The notes: generated by a model not told the origin, from the sequence alone. Shown: positions 37,117-46,518, counted from the first letter of the stretch. The stretch: DNA of 64,000 nt from Phycisphaerales bacterium (GCA_020850415.1 JADZER010000013.1:1-64000), one strand, 5' to 3'. Numbers and translations are program-made.

Positions 37117-38799
37117 TCAGCCGCCGGTATCGGCGGGCGGGGAATCATCCGCGCCCTCCGCCAGCCAGACCACCCGCAGCAGCTCGGCCAGACGCTGATC
37201 GGCGCTGTCCCCCCACTTCTCGACCGCGGCCAGACCCTCCCGGATGTCGGCTTCCCGCTCCCGCTGGAACCCCAGGTAGGCGAGGAGCAGCCCCGAGTCG
37301 GCGCCGCTGGCCGGGCTCTCGAGGGTGTCGCGGAAGGTCTTGGCGAGCTGGTCCATTCGGGCGGGGCCGGGGAGCAGGGCGGCGGCGTACCGCATGCCGG
37401 CGACCTCGGGGTGTCTGATCAGGAGCTGGCGGACATTGAGCCCCGCCGACAGGAACAGGCCGGCGCCGAGCTGCGAGTGGGCGCGGCCGACGAGCGCGTT
37501 CACATCGCCCGGCCGGCTGCTCATGGCGCTGATGAAGTACTCCTCGGAGTCGAAGTACCGCTCGGAGGCGAGCAGTTCCTGCCCGGTCTGCATGTAGGCG
37601 GCGTAGCGGTCGATCTGGGGCAGGTCGGTGGGGATGAGCGACTGGGTGACGCCGCCGGCCTGTCGCACGCGCCGGAGCACCTCCATGTCGAAGGTCGAGC
37701 CGGTGGGGCCGCCCGCCTCCACGCCGGTCTTGACCAGCGTGTCGGGCGTGACGCCGATCACGCCGTCGTAGGGGTTGGGCTCCTCGGTGCCGGGGGTCGC
37801 CTGGACCTCCGGGAGCTTGGGCGTCTCGATGCCCCGCAGGGCCCGCTGGACCGAGATCAGGTCGTTGGCCCACGCCGGGATCCCCTTGGCGTCGGGGTCG
37901 GGCGCGGGGGAGAGCTCTTTGAACCGGTCGATCAGCTGCTCGTAGGCGGGCTTGGCCGGCTTGGCGGGGTCCACACCCCCGACACCCTCAAACCCGCTCG
38001 GCGCCGGGGTGAGCCCGGGCGTGCCGTTGGTCGCTGGGGTGGCGCTGGGGGTCGGCCTGATCGGGCTGCGCAGGGATTCCACAGACTGGACCTGCACGCC
38101 CAGCAGGGGCGAGGCGGTCTGTCCCGCGGCCTGGTGGGTCACGCGGTTCTGCATGAGGCCCACCAGCGTGGGCTGCATGCCCCGGTTGGCGGTGTAGGTC
38201 GAGAGCGAGCGGACCGGCTGGATGAGCGAGGTGCCCGTCTCGGTCGCCCCGGGCATCCGCTGGCTCTGATCCGGGTCCACCCGACGGAGCCCCTCGCCGG
38301 AGCCGCTGAGGTCGCGAGTGAGCGGGTGGTCGGGGTCGGAGCTGCGCTCGGCCCCGCCGGCTCTGGCGTAGGAGAGCTGCCCGGAGAGGGTCTCGGGGAC
38401 CTGGCCGCCGGTGGTGAGGGCGAACTGGTACTGGAGCGCGTCGGTGCCGCGGATGCCCTTGCCGGAGAGCCCGGAGTACAGGCTGTCGCGGCGGTACGCA
38501 AAGAGGGCGTCCTCGGCGAGCTCGCCTCGGAAGTCGTAGCGGCTGGGGAGCATGTCGCCGGGCTCGCCCCGGAAGCTCATGCCAGCGGGAGCGGTGCCGG
38601 AGACGATCGCCTCGCGGAAGGCCAGCTCGTTGGCGAAGGACCGCCGGGTCTTCATCATGCCCGGGATTCCATTGGTTTGGAGCGTGGTCTCCAGGGCCCG
38701 CCCGTCTCCGACGGCGGTCTGGGCGTGGGCGATGGCCGGGAGCCCGGCGGCGAGCAGCAGACCGAGCGCGGCGTGATATCGGACCTTGTTCCCGTGCAT
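37117..38799 (-). CDS. secreted TPR-like protein of unknown function
   Basis: 560 aa. Signal peptide residues 1-26 (LLLAAGLPAIAHAQ). The middle is low-complexity and Pro/Thr/Gly-rich (TPSATPATNGTPGLTPAPSG). The C-terminal 200 residues are helical with TPR-like pairs (AAYMQTGQELLASERYFDSE, EYFISAMSSRPGDVNALVGR, AHSQLGAGLF). No enzyme motif. It precedes the SpoIIE-type phosphatase by 9 bp. I infer that the two are expressed together, perhaps as an envelope sensor and a cytoplasmic output, but nothing in the sequence proves this. Confidence 0.75.
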   Translation of the reverse strand: MHGNKVRYHAALGLLLAAGLPAIAHAQTAVGDGRALETTLQTNGIPGMMKTRRSFANELAFREAIVSGTAPAGMSFRGEPGDMLPSRYDFRGELAEDALFAYRRDSLYSGLSGKGIRGTDALQYQFALTTGGQVPETLSGQLSYARAGGAERSSDPDHPLTRDLSGSGEGLRRVDPDQSQRMPGATETGTSLIQPVRSLSTYTANRGMQPTLVGLMQNRVTHQAAGQTASPLLGVQVQSVESLRSPIRPTPSATPATNGTPGLTPAPSGFEGVGGVDPAKPAKPAYEQLIDRFKELSPAPDPDAKGIPAWANDLISVQRALRGIETPKLPEVQATPGTEEPNPYDGVIGVTPDTLVKTGVEAGGPTGSTFDMEVLRRVRQAGGVTQSLIPTDLPQIDRYAAYMQTGQELLASERYFDSEEYFISAMSSRPGDVNALVGRAHSQLGAGLFLSAGLNVRQLLIRHPEVAGMRYAAALLPGPARMDQLAKTFRDTLESPASGADSGLLLAYLGFQREREADIREGLAAVEKWGDSADQRLAELLRVVWLAEGADDSPPADTGG

Positions 38800-38879
38800 G
38801 GCGGACCTCCCGGCACACTCTATCGGCGCCCCGCTGACTCAGACGCAGCCAATCGCCCCGGGGTTCGCCGGAAGAGCGA

Positions 38880-39770
38880 TCAGGGCGTGCCGCAGGCCCG
38901 GGCCTGGCTCGGGCAGGCCATGGCCTTCTCGGCCAGGGGCTGCTCCTGGTCGTCGGAGCACACCATCACATACCGAACTTCACCGACCCGCCAGAGGCGG
39001 ACGCAGTCGCATCCCTCGCCGGCCTTGTAGGTGAGGCCCTCCTCGAGTTCGAGGGTGCCATCCACCTGGGCCCAGACGCTGATGAGGCCTTCGCCCGGGC
39101 CGTCGGTGCGGAAGCGGATGTGCATGGCCGTGCCGCCGCCGGGCAGGTGGCAGCGCCCGGCGTCGACGAAGTGCAGGCCCTGGCTCTCTGCGGCGGCGAC
39201 TGCGCCGAGGGAGATGTCTCGCCCGGCGAAGGCGGCGAACTCGGCCCCGAGCTGGTCGAGGGTCTCAACGGTGAACTTGGCGTTGTCGGGGTCGGGCAGG
39301 CCGGTGCAGCGCCCGTGCTCGGCCCGGGCGAACCGGGCGACCTGCTCGATGGTGGCGCCAGGACCGGGCCCGGTGGGGCCCTGCCCGAAGCGGCCGGTCT
39401 GGAACGCCACGACGGCCACGAGGGCGATCAGGGCGGCGACGGCGCCGAACCTGACGAGCATGCGGCCGGCCCAAAACCCCTGAGAGCGGGTGCGGGCGGC
39501 GCGGGCGCCGAGCTCGTCGGCCGTCTCGCGCCAGCGGGCCAGCACCTTGTCGCGGAGGGCGGGCGGGGCGCCGGTCTCGGGCGCGCAGGCGCGGGCGCAG
39601 GCGGCGCGCAGGCGGCGCTCGAACTCGATGCGTTCGGCGTCGCCGGGGTGTGCGGCGAGGTGGGCGCGCAGGCGGGGCTCCTGCTCGGCGGGGAGCTCGC
39701 CGTCGGCCGCCATGCGCAGCAGGGCGGCGATCGGCGTCTGGTCCTGGTTGTGCCCTTCGCGCTCGCTCAC
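38880..39770 (-). CDS. anti-sigma factor, single-pass membrane
   Basis: 296 aa. GTG start at 39770, overlapping the sigma-factor stop as GTGA. The N-terminal cytoplasmic part (ALLRMAADGELPAEQEPRLRAHLAAHP to RRLRAACARACAPETG) has the helical layout of anti-sigma domains; a zinc-binding HxxxCxxC is not complete. One membrane segment (about 107-127; VRFGAVAALIALVAVVAFQTG) is followed by an extracytoplasmic domain with several Cys (CDCVRLWRVGEVRYVMVCSD). The paired Cys outside suggest disulfides or redox/metal sensing. It is translationally coupled to the sigma factor, so it probably sequesters it. Confidence 0.85.
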   Translation of the reverse strand: MSEREGHNQDQTPIAALLRMAADGELPAEQEPRLRAHLAAHPGDAERIEFERRLRAACARACAPETGAPPALRDKVLARWRETADELGARAARTRSQGFWAGRMLVRFGAVAALIALVAVVAFQTGRFGQGPTGPGPGATIEQVARFARAEHGRCTGLPDPDNAKFTVETLDQLGAEFAAFAGRDISLGAVAAAESQGLHFVDAGRCHLPGGGTAMHIRFRTDGPGEGLISVWAQVDGTLELEEGLTYKAGEGCDCVRLWRVGEVRYVMVCSDDQEQPLAEKAMACPSQARACGTP

Positions 39771-40411
39771 GATTCGGACTCCCGCGTGCTCCCTGTGGTC
39801 TCAGACCCCTCGCCGCTCAGCTTGCCCCGGACATGCAGCCCGAACTCCTCGGCGGCTCCGGGGGTTTCCATGAGCCGGTCGGCGATGGTCTTGCGGGCCC
39901 GGTGCAGGCGGCTCATGACGGTGCCGATCGGGATGCCGAGGATCTCCCCGATCTCGCGGTATTTCAGCCCGTCGACGCCCCACATGAGCAGGACCTCGCG
40001 GTACTCCTCCCTGAGTTCGCCGACGGCGTCGCGGAGGCGCCCGTCCACATGCTCCCAGTCGAAGCTGGCCCGGTTCCAGGCCGGCGGCGGCTCGTCGGGC
40101 AGCGGGCCGGCGGCGGCCTCGCTGTAGAAGTCCCCCACGGACGCGGGGCTCTTGGCCTGGCGTTTGACCTGCGAGTAGAAGAGGTTGTGGCAGATGGTGA
40201 AGAGCCAGGCCCGCATGCCCTCGCTGGGGCCGGCCCCGGGCCGGGCGGCGGCCGGGTCGAACTGCTCGATGGTCTTTGGGCGCATGGCGCGGGCGTAGGT
40301 GTCCTGGACCAGGTCCTCGGCCCGCTCGGCGTTGCGGGTGAGGCGCAGGGAGAGCCGGTACACCGCGTCGAGGTGTTCCAGGGCGAGTCGCTCGAACTCG
40401 GCTCGCTGCAT
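39767..40411 (-). CDS. RNA polymerase ECF sigma factor
   Basis: 214 aa from ATG 40411; upstream codons to 40837 are Pro/Arg-rich and rejected. Region 2 is LDAVYRLSLRLTRNAERAED through LVQDTYARAM and MRAWLFTICHNLFYSQVKRQ. Region 4 is VGELREEYREVLLMWGVDGL followed by KYREIGEILGIPIGTVMSRL and HRARKTI. No sigma-1 or sigma-3 domain is present, so it belongs to the group IV (ECF) class. A linker of about 40 residues (SPASVGDFYSEAAAGPLPDE) separates the two regions. It is paired with the membrane anti-sigma factor; the regulon is unknown. Confidence 0.93.
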   Translation of the reverse strand: MQRAEFERLALEHLDAVYRLSLRLTRNAERAEDLVQDTYARAMRPKTIEQFDPAAARPGAGPSEGMRAWLFTICHNLFYSQVKRQAKSPASVGDFYSEAAAGPLPDEPPPAWNRASFDWEHVDGRLRDAVGELREEYREVLLMWGVDGLKYREIGEILGIPIGTVMSRLHRARKTIADRLMETPGAAEEFGLHVRGKLSGEGSETTGSTRESES

Positions 40412-40598
40412 GGGTGGGGGTCCGGGCCATACTAGAGAGGACAAGCCCCCGCGGGGCCGGACTATTCCCCTCCGTGATTGGAGACAGAGCCTATCGCCGG
40501 GTTGTGACGGGGGCGAACGCCGGTCCGGGAATCGGGGCCGAACAGGGGGGATCGGACCGCGGGCAACGCCCGGTGCGGCGCGGGCGTCCCGCGGGGGG

Positions 40599-42650
40599 TC
40601 AGTCCTGCTTCTGGTCGGTCTGCGCGGGGGGATCGACCGCGTTCTCACCCTGGGCGGGCGGGGCGTCGGTCTGGGCCGGCGGGGCTTCCTTCGTGTTCTC
40701 GGCGGGCTTGGCGTCGGCGGGCGTGGTGTCGGCGGGTTTATTCTCGGCGGGGGCGGCCTCGGTGGTCTGAGTTCCGGTGGTCTGGGGTTCTCCGCCGCGG
40801 CGCCCGTCGGGGCCTGCGCCCTGCGGGCGTTGGCCATCGCCGCCGGGCCTGCCGCCCTGGCGCCCGCCCTGGCCCTCCGGCCCGCCCGGTCGCTGGAATC
40901 CGGTGCGGCCTCCGACCTGGGCCGCGGCGTCGGCGCCGCCGGCCGGGATGGTCATGATGGTGGCGCCGTCGGGCATGCCGCCGGTCTCCATCATCTGTCG
41001 CATCATGTCGGCGCGGGCGTTTCCGACGACGGGCTTGCCGTTCTCATCGAGGGCGACGCCGGCGGTTTCGAGCTGGGCTCTGGTCCATTCGCCCGAGGCG
41101 ACCTCGCCGGGGGTGGGCTCGCGGAGGAGGACGCGCTCCCCCTCGTCGAGGCCGGCGAGGACCTGGGCGTAGGTGTCGCTCATTCGTCCGACCTGGATGG
41201 GGACGCGCTCGTAGCGTGAGGCCTTGGGCCTGTAGACGAACTTGACGGGCCCGTCGGTGAAGACGGCCTGGACGGGGACCATGGGGGAGTCCTGGACGGC
41301 GCCGAGCATGATCTCGGCCTCGGCGCGCATGGAGGGCTTGAGCTTGCCGTCGGAGTTGTCGTGGTCGATGGCGACGCGGACGGAGTATTCGCGCCGGTTG
41401 GGGTCGCGCCAGCCGCCGCTCTCGGCGAGGACGCCGACGGACTCGACGGTGCCGTAGAACATCTCGCCGGTGATGGCGTCGATCTTGATGGAGGCCCGCT
41501 GCCCGGGCCGGATGCGCCCCGCGAGGGACTCGTGGACCCGGACGGTGGCGACCATGCTCGAAGTGTCGGGGAGGATGATGAGCTGCTCGTTTGGCCTGAC
41601 CTCGCGTCCGATCTGGAGGGGCCCGTCGCCGCCGATGACGACCATGTCGCGCCCGCGCCCGATGCTGGTGGCGTAGACGACGAGGCCGTCGGTGGGGGCG
41701 TTGATGGCGGCGAGGCCGAACTGCTCCTGGAGCTTCTGGAGGCGTTCGGCCTTGAGCTCGAACTGGCGCCGGGTGGTTTCGAGCGAGCTCTGCTTGGCGC
41801 CGGCGTTGATCTCGTTCTGGGTCTTGACGCGTTCGAAGTCGGCCTTGGCCTCCTCGAGGTCGGAGATCTTGGTCTTCTCGTCGCGTGGGTACTGGAACTC
41901 GTCGTAGGTCACCTGGTCGAGCTTGGCGATCTCCAGCCTGGACACGGCGCGGTTGTAGGAGATCTTGTCGGACTTGAGCTCGTCGGTGCTCAGGAAGCCC
42001 TTGGCCTCGAGCTCGATGGACCGGTCGTACTTCTCCTTGAGACGCACGAGGTCTTCCTCGGCCTCCTCGACCTCCAGCTTCTGCTTGGCCCTGGTCTCGA
42101 CGACCTCGCCCTCGCGCCACTGGGCGAGGGCCAGGTCGGCCAGATCGATCTTGAGCTGGGCGGCCCGCTCCTGCGACTCGTTCTGGCTGAGCTGGATCTT
42201 GAGGGAGTTCTCGGCGGCGATCACATCGGCCTCGGCCCGCTCGACCTCCAGGGTCTGCTGGTCGATCTGGTCCTGCAGCTCCTCGGCGTTGAGCTGGACG
42301 AGCAGGTCGCCCTTCTTGACGACCGCGCCCTCGGGGACGATCTCGACGATGTCGGCGCGGGTGTCGAGCATGGAGCGCAGCTCGATCTGGTTGCGGGCCT
42401 CCAGCTCGCCCATGGCGGTGGTGTTGATCGGGAACGAGCCGATCTCGACCCGGCCGAGGTCCACGGCCGAGACGGCCCGCATCTCGGCGGACTCGCCCCC
42501 GTCGCGGGTCACGGCCCAGATCGCCCCGGCGGCGACGAGCAGCACGGCGGCGCTGATGCCGACGACGCGGACCAGGCCTGCGGCGCGGCGGCGGCGCGGT
42601 AGACGGGCGGCTCCCCCGGACGGGGCGGGTTTCGGGTGCATGCTGAACAT
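40599..42650 (-). CDS. HlyD/RND-type efflux adaptor (membrane fusion protein) with long Pro/Gly-rich tail
   Basis: 683 aa. Type II-like membrane anchor at about residues 28-48 (VGISAAVLLVAAGAIWAV). A biotinyl-lipoyl half-motif (IVEIVPEGAVVKKGDLLVQL) leads into a long alpha-hairpin coiled coil (about 105-310) and the returning lipoyl half (INAPTDGLVVYATSIG). Beta-barrel and membrane-proximal domains follow (MVATVRVHESLAGRIRPGQR). The last 130 residues are disordered: Gly/Arg/Gln-rich, then Pro/Ala/Thr/Asp-rich. The transporter partner is not beside it. Divergent from rnpA. Confidence 0.88.
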   Translation of the reverse strand: MFSMHPKPAPSGGAARLPRRRRAAGLVRVVGISAAVLLVAAGAIWAVTRDGGESAEMRAVSAVDLGRVEIGSFPINTTAMGELEARNQIELRSMLDTRADIVEIVPEGAVVKKGDLLVQLNAEELQDQIDQQTLEVERAEADVIAAENSLKIQLSQNESQERAAQLKIDLADLALAQWREGEVVETRAKQKLEVEEAEEDLVRLKEKYDRSIELEAKGFLSTDELKSDKISYNRAVSRLEIAKLDQVTYDEFQYPRDEKTKISDLEEAKADFERVKTQNEINAGAKQSSLETTRRQFELKAERLQKLQEQFGLAAINAPTDGLVVYATSIGRGRDMVVIGGDGPLQIGREVRPNEQLIILPDTSSMVATVRVHESLAGRIRPGQRASIKIDAITGEMFYGTVESVGVLAESGGWRDPNRREYSVRVAIDHDNSDGKLKPSMRAEAEIMLGAVQDSPMVPVQAVFTDGPVKFVYRPKASRYERVPIQVGRMSDTYAQVLAGLDEGERVLLREPTPGEVASGEWTRAQLETAGVALDENGKPVVGNARADMMRQMMETGGMPDGATIMTIPAGGADAAAQVGGRTGFQRPGGPEGQGGRQGGRPGGDGQRPQGAGPDGRRGGEPQTTGTQTTEAAPAENKPADTTPADAKPAENTKEAPPAQTDAPPAQGENAVDPPAQTDQKQD

Positions 42651-42817
42651 CTCCCTATCGGGGCCGACGCGCCGGCCCTCTACAGTCCACCGAACCCCCG
42701 GGACCCGTTCCTCTCCGCGGATGTAAAGAGTAGTACCACCGATCCCGGAGGAAGTTCAGTCCTTTCTTCGGCTCCCGCCCCGATCGCGGTGCAAACCCCC
42801 GGGGCTATGCTCGGGGC

Positions 42818-43222
42818 ATGACCGGGCCGGGCCCAGACAGGCTGCTCTTCCGGCGGCGGCACCGGCTGACCCGCGCAACGGAGTATCAGGCCGCCTATTG
42901 CGAGGGGTGGCGGAAGTCGGCCGGGCCGATCACGATCTACGCGCGCCCGAACGGGCTGGGTGAGCACCGGCTGGGGCTGAGCGTCGGGCGCCGGGTTGGG
43001 GGCGCGGTGGTCCGGAATCGGATCAAGCGTCTGCTGCGTGAGGCGTTCCGGCTGGAGCGGGCGGGGTTCCCGACGCCGGGAGGGCAATCGTTCGATGTGG
43101 TGATCCAGGTGCGTCCGCACGGGGCGCTGGGGCTGGTGGACTACCGCGAGATCCTCTCCCGGCTGGTGGGGAGGGCGGTGGAGTCGATCGGACGACAGGG
43201 GGAGCGCGATGGCGGGGCGTGA
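42818..43222 (+). CDS. rnpA: ribonuclease P protein component
   Basis: 134 aa. Binds the RNase P RNA for tRNA 5' maturation. Typical features are an N-terminal [20 protein letters not shown], a central strand set with [20 protein letters not shown], and the RNR helix [14 protein letters not shown]. The start ATG 42818 directly follows an imperfect C/G hairpin (CCCCGGGGC-TAT-GCTCGGGG, 42797-42816) and lacks a strong free Shine-Dalgarno. rpmH, normally just upstream, is absent. The stop overlaps yidD by 14 bp. Confidence 0.93.
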   Translation: MTGPGPDRLLFRRRHRLTRATEYQAAYCEGWRKSAGPITIYARPNGLGEHRLGLSVGRRVGGAVVRNRIKRLLREAFRLERAGFPTPGGQSFDVVIQVRPHGALGLVDYREILSRLVGRAVESIGRQGERDGGA

Positions 43223-43625
43223 CGGGGTGTTCGGGGAGGCGGGCCTGTCGTGGCCACAGCGCGCGGGCAATGTGCCGTTCGTGCTCGGCATCCTGCTGTA
43301 CCGGGTGACGCTGTCGCCGTTCATCGGGCGTCAGTGCCGGTTCGAGCCGACCTGCTCGGTGTACGGCCTGACGGCGTTCCGTCGGTACGGGCCGGGGCGC
43401 GGGCTTTGGCTGACGGCGCGGCGCGTGGGGCGGTGCCACCCGTTCCACAGGGGCGGGTACGACCCGGTGCCGCTGCCGGGCGCCGGGCGCACGGGCGGGG
43501 AGATTGCGGTAGACTCCATTCCCAGCGCACAGGCCCGGGCGGTCAAGGGAAGCGGAACACCGGGCGCGTCGGGGGGAAGCGGAGTGATGGATCATGGGCC
43601 GGCTCCCGGCAGCCAAGCGTCGTGA
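43209..43625 (+). CDS. yidD: membrane protein insertion efficiency factor YidD
   Basis: 138 aa, longer than the usual 70-90. The core is the conserved YidD block: [32 protein letters not shown] and [14 protein letters not shown], with three Cys. It assists YidC-dependent insertion at the inner membrane. The N-terminal amphipathic helix attaches to the membrane. The extra 45-residue C-terminus ([20 protein letters not shown]...) is low-complexity and overlaps the next gene by 32 bp; the true end may be functionally shorter. It overlaps rnpA by 14 bp, the usual rnpA-yidD pairing. Confidence 0.92.
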   Translation: MAGRDGVFGEAGLSWPQRAGNVPFVLGILLYRVTLSPFIGRQCRFEPTCSVYGLTAFRRYGPGRGLWLTARRVGRCHPFHRGGYDPVPLPGAGRTGGEIAVDSIPSAQARAVKGSGTPGASGGSGVMDHGPAPGSQAS

Positions 43626-44217
43626 ACAACTCTTGGATTGTGCCGCGGGTCTGTTCGCGTCGCACGGGTACGCGCGGGCGACGACGGCGGAGCTTGCGCG
43701 GGCGGCGGGGGTGACCGAGCCGATCATCTACCGTCACTTCAAGTCCAAGCGTGACTTGTTCATCGCGCTGATCGAGCGGACGGGGAAGCAGACGATCGAC
43801 CAGTGGCGTCATGATCTGGCGAGCGCGGAGGACCCGGCGGAGCGGCTCAAGACGCTGATCGGCGACAACCCGATGGTGTCCGAGCAGGGCCGGGACGCGT
43901 ACCGGGTGTTCCTGCAGGCGATCACGGAGGTCGACGACGCGGAGATCCACAAGGCGTGGAACGGGCATATCCGTTCGCTGCAGCAGTTCCTGGCGATGGA
44001 GCTGGCGCGGGCGCAGGAGAACCGTCGTGTGACGCGCCACTTCCCGGCGGAGCTGATCGCGTGGCTGCTGATCGACATCGGGCTGGGGTACGGTTTGCTG
44101 AGCGCGATGAAGGTCGAGGGGCACAACTTCGACGCCACGGGGGAGCTGCATGTGCAGCAGCTGCTGACGCGGGTGCTGGTGGGGCGGGCGCTCGAGCCGC
44201 GGGACGACGAGGGGTGA
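43594..44217 (+). CDS. TetR-family transcriptional regulator
   Basis: 207 aa. The N-terminal TetR HTH is textbook: [48 protein letters not shown]. The C-terminal ligand and dimer domain is all-helical (about 60-207), typical of small-molecule-sensing repressors. Its target is unknown. The nearest transporter-type gene is the efflux adaptor at 40599-42650. The start overlaps the extended yidD frame by 32 bp, so translation may be coupled. It converges with the PhoH gene across a hairpin repeat array. Confidence 0.92.
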   Translation: MGRLPAAKRREQLLDCAAGLFASHGYARATTAELARAAGVTEPIIYRHFKSKRDLFIALIERTGKQTIDQWRHDLASAEDPAERLKTLIGDNPMVSEQGRDAYRVFLQAITEVDDAEIHKAWNGHIRSLQQFLAMELARAQENRRVTRHFPAELIAWLLIDIGLGYGLLSAMKVEGHNFDATGELHVQQLLTRVLVGRALEPRDDEG

Positions 44218-44253
44218 GGCGGGGGACGGGGCCGCATCGGTCTCCGAGGCCTT

Positions 44254-44424
44254 GACGAGCCCCGAGCGCAAGCTCGGGGGACTCCTGTGCGCAACGGCGA
44301 TGACAGAGGCACCCCGAGCTTGCGCTCGGGGCTCGTAGAAGCAATGACAGCAACACCCCGAGCTTGCGCTCGGGGCTCGTAGAAGCGATGACAGAGGCAC
44401 CCCGGGCTTGCGCTCGGGGCTCGT
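44254..44424. repeat. 44-bp tandem hairpin repeats (plus one inverted unit)
   Basis: Three direct units start at 44310, 44354 and 44398, a period of exactly 44 bp. Each contains CCCCGAGC-TTGC-GCTCGGGG (the third has one substitution) and, between hairpins, AGAAGC(A/G)ATGACAG. An opposite-orientation unit lies at 44254-44281. The array fills the gap between the convergent tetR and PhoH genes and could act as a bidirectional terminator or mRNA-stabilising structure. Confidence 0.9.
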
Positions 44425-44441
44425 CGATGCCATTCGGTTCC

Positions 44442-45890
44442 TCAGAGGCGTTCGGCGGCGAGGCTGGCCAGCTCGCTGCGTTCGCTGCGCTGCAGGGTGA
44501 CATGGCCGACGATGGCCAGGCCGCGCATCTTCTCGACGGCGTAGGACAGGCCGTTGGAGGACTGGTCGAGGTAGGGGTTGTCGATCTGGCCGATATCGCC
44601 GGTGAGGATGAGCTTGGTGCCCTCGCCGACGCGGCTGGCGATGGTCTTGACCTCGTGGGGCGTGAGGTTCTGGGCCTCGTCGACAACCATGAACTGGTGG
44701 GGGATGGAGCGGCCTCGGATGTAGGTGAGGGGCTCGAGGACGAGGGTTCCGTCGGCGATGAGCTTGTCGATGCGTTGCTCGGTGGAGTGGCTGTCGGCCT
44801 GCTGGTTGGGGGCGCCGCGGGTGCTGAGGAGGTAGGTGAGGTTGTCGAAGATGGGCTGCATCCAGGCGGTGAGCTTCTCGTCCTTGTCGCCGGGGAGGTA
44901 GCCGATGTCGCGCCCCATGGGCATGATGGGTCGGGCGCAGAGGAGCTTCTCGTAGCGTTGCTCGCTGAAGACCTTGGCCATGCCGGCGGCGAGGGCGACG
45001 AGGGTCTTGCCGGTGCCGGCCGAGCCGAGGAGGGTGATGAACCTGATCTGGTCGTCGAGGAGCAGATCGAGGGCCATGGTCTGCTGGAGGTTGCGGGCGA
45101 TGATGCCGCTGACGGGCTTGCGGGGGCCGGTGACGGGGACGACATGGCCGGTGTCGCCGGGCCGGCGGGCGAGGCCGGTGTGGCTCTCGTCGGCCTCGTC
45201 GTGGAGGACGACGAACTGGTTGGGGCTGAGGGTGCGCTGGTAGGTGGAGCCGTCGGGGGCGGTGGCGGCGAGGAGCGGCTCGAGGCGCTCGAGGCTGAGC
45301 ATCTTGTCCTCGTAGAGGTCGTCGATCGTGGCGCCGTCGGCGCGGACCTCGACCCAGCCGGTGTAGAGGCGGTCGGCGTCGACCTTCTGGTTCTCGAAGT
45401 CCTCGGTGACGATGCCGAGGGTGTCGCTCTTGATGCGGGCGGAGATGTCCTTGGAGACGAAGACGGCGCGGTGGCCGTCGCGCATGAGGTCGAGGGCGAC
45501 GGCGATGATCTCGTTGTCGGGCTGGTCGTCGCGGAGGATGTCGGGGCGGTCGTGCCGGGTGACATCGATGCGGATGGTGCCGGAGCGTCCGTTGGCGCCG
45601 ACGGTGCGTCTGGGCACGGCGCCCATGGGGGCGTCGCTCCAGCGGACGCCCTCGGTGAGCGAGCCGACGAGCCGGAGGCGGTCGAGGTGGCGGATGACCT
45701 GTCGGGCGGAGCGCCCGATGTCGTCGTCGCGCCGCTTCATGTTGTCCAGCTCCTCGATCACGGGGAACGGGATGATGACATCGTTGTCCTCGAAGACGAA
45801 CAGGGCGTCGGGGTTGTGCAGGAGCACATTGGTGTCGAGGACGAAATGTTTAGGCTGGTTGTGGTCGCCGTTCGAGATGGCGTCGGGCAT
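44442..45890 (-). CDS. phoH: PIN-PhoH fusion ATPase (putative RNase/helicase)
   Basis: 482 aa from ATG 45890. The N-terminal PIN nuclease domain (about 1-150) has FVLDTNVLLH (Asp19), a conserved Glu in VIEELDN and DNEIIAVALDL. The C-terminal PhoH ATPase has Walker A GSAGTGKT at 289-296, CARPIMPMGRDIGYLPGDKD, and Walker B VVDEAQNLT. Such PhoH2-type proteins are RNA helicase/RNases; many are annotated as phosphate-starvation inducible. The longer frame to 46109 is not supported. Converges with tetR. Confidence 0.93.
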   Translation of the reverse strand: MPDAISNGDHNQPKHFVLDTNVLLHNPDALFVFEDNDVIIPFPVIEELDNMKRRDDDIGRSARQVIRHLDRLRLVGSLTEGVRWSDAPMGAVPRRTVGANGRSGTIRIDVTRHDRPDILRDDQPDNEIIAVALDLMRDGHRAVFVSKDISARIKSDTLGIVTEDFENQKVDADRLYTGWVEVRADGATIDDLYEDKMLSLERLEPLLAATAPDGSTYQRTLSPNQFVVLHDEADESHTGLARRPGDTGHVVPVTGPRKPVSGIIARNLQQTMALDLLLDDQIRFITLLGSAGTGKTLVALAAGMAKVFSEQRYEKLLCARPIMPMGRDIGYLPGDKDEKLTAWMQPIFDNLTYLLSTRGAPNQQADSHSTEQRIDKLIADGTLVLEPLTYIRGRSIPHQFMVVDEAQNLTPHEVKTIASRVGEGTKLILTGDIGQIDNPYLDQSSNGLSYAVEKMRGLAIVGHVTLQRSERSELASLAAERL

Positions 45891-46002
45891 ATGGGCGGGG
45901 CCTCCGGTCCGTGGAGGGGTGGATCTCTCGGGGCTCAGGATACCAAGTCGCCCGGAGCGCGGGGTTGCCCCGGAGGGGTCTTCGGCCGAAGGCGCCCGCG
46001 CC

Positions 46003-46518
46003 TCAAGGCCAAAACGCGGAGATCGACAGGAGCAGCGCCACGCCGACCGCGATCGCCCCCTTGACGACGATCGAGACCGCCCGGCCGGCCGCGGCGCCCT
46101 TGGCGACATTCCAGGAGTCCCGCCACTCCTTGCGCTTTATGCCCCGCTCGGCGGCCCCGGCGGCCAGGCCCGCGCCGGCGATGCCGCCGATGATGGTCCC
46201 GATGATCGGCAGGAAGGGCAGGAACACGGTGCCGAGGATCGCCCCGGCGATCGCCCCGACGAGCGAGGCGAACATGGCGGTCTTGGAGCCCTTGGCCTTG
46301 GCGGCGCCGGCGGCGGATGCGAAGGTTTCGACAATCTCGGCCAGGCCCGCGCAGGCGAGCGCGATCCCCAGCGTCCACCAGCTGAACATCTCCGGCTGCC
46401 ACCACTTGCAGAGCAGCGCGACGAGCACCATGGTCCAGATGCCCGGGAAGCTCAGCAGCGTCATCGCCACGCCGATCAGGCTGACGAGGGCGACGATCGT
46501 GGCGGCGAGATACTCCAT
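46003..46518 (-). CDS. DUF456-family membrane protein
   Basis: 171 aa with five or so hydrophobic segments. The DUF456 pattern is visible: LLSFPGIWTMVLVALLCKWW, an LAEIVETFASAAGAAKAKGS segment, GAIAGAILGTVFLPFLPIIG with GTIIGGIAGAGLAAG, and a final membrane helix (VVKGAIAVGVALLLSISAFW). These are small glycine-rich inner-membrane proteins of unknown function. The Gly-rich middle resembles a glycine-zipper. It ends 8 bp after the stop of the preceding 310-aa gene, so the two are probably co-transcribed. Confidence 0.85.
   Translation of the reverse strand: MEYLAATIVALVSLIGVAMTLLSFPGIWTMVLVALLCKWWQPEMFSWWTLGIALACAGLAEIVETFASAAGAAKAKGSKTAMFASLVGAIAGAILGTVFLPFLPIIGTIIGGIAGAGLAAGAAERGIKRKEWRDSWNVAKGAAAGRAVSIVVKGAIAVGVALLLSISAFWP

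Noticed and set aside
44254..44424. CRISPR array
   Set aside because: The repeats are 44-bp back-to-back units with the spacer part also conserved. There are no variable spacers and no cas genes.
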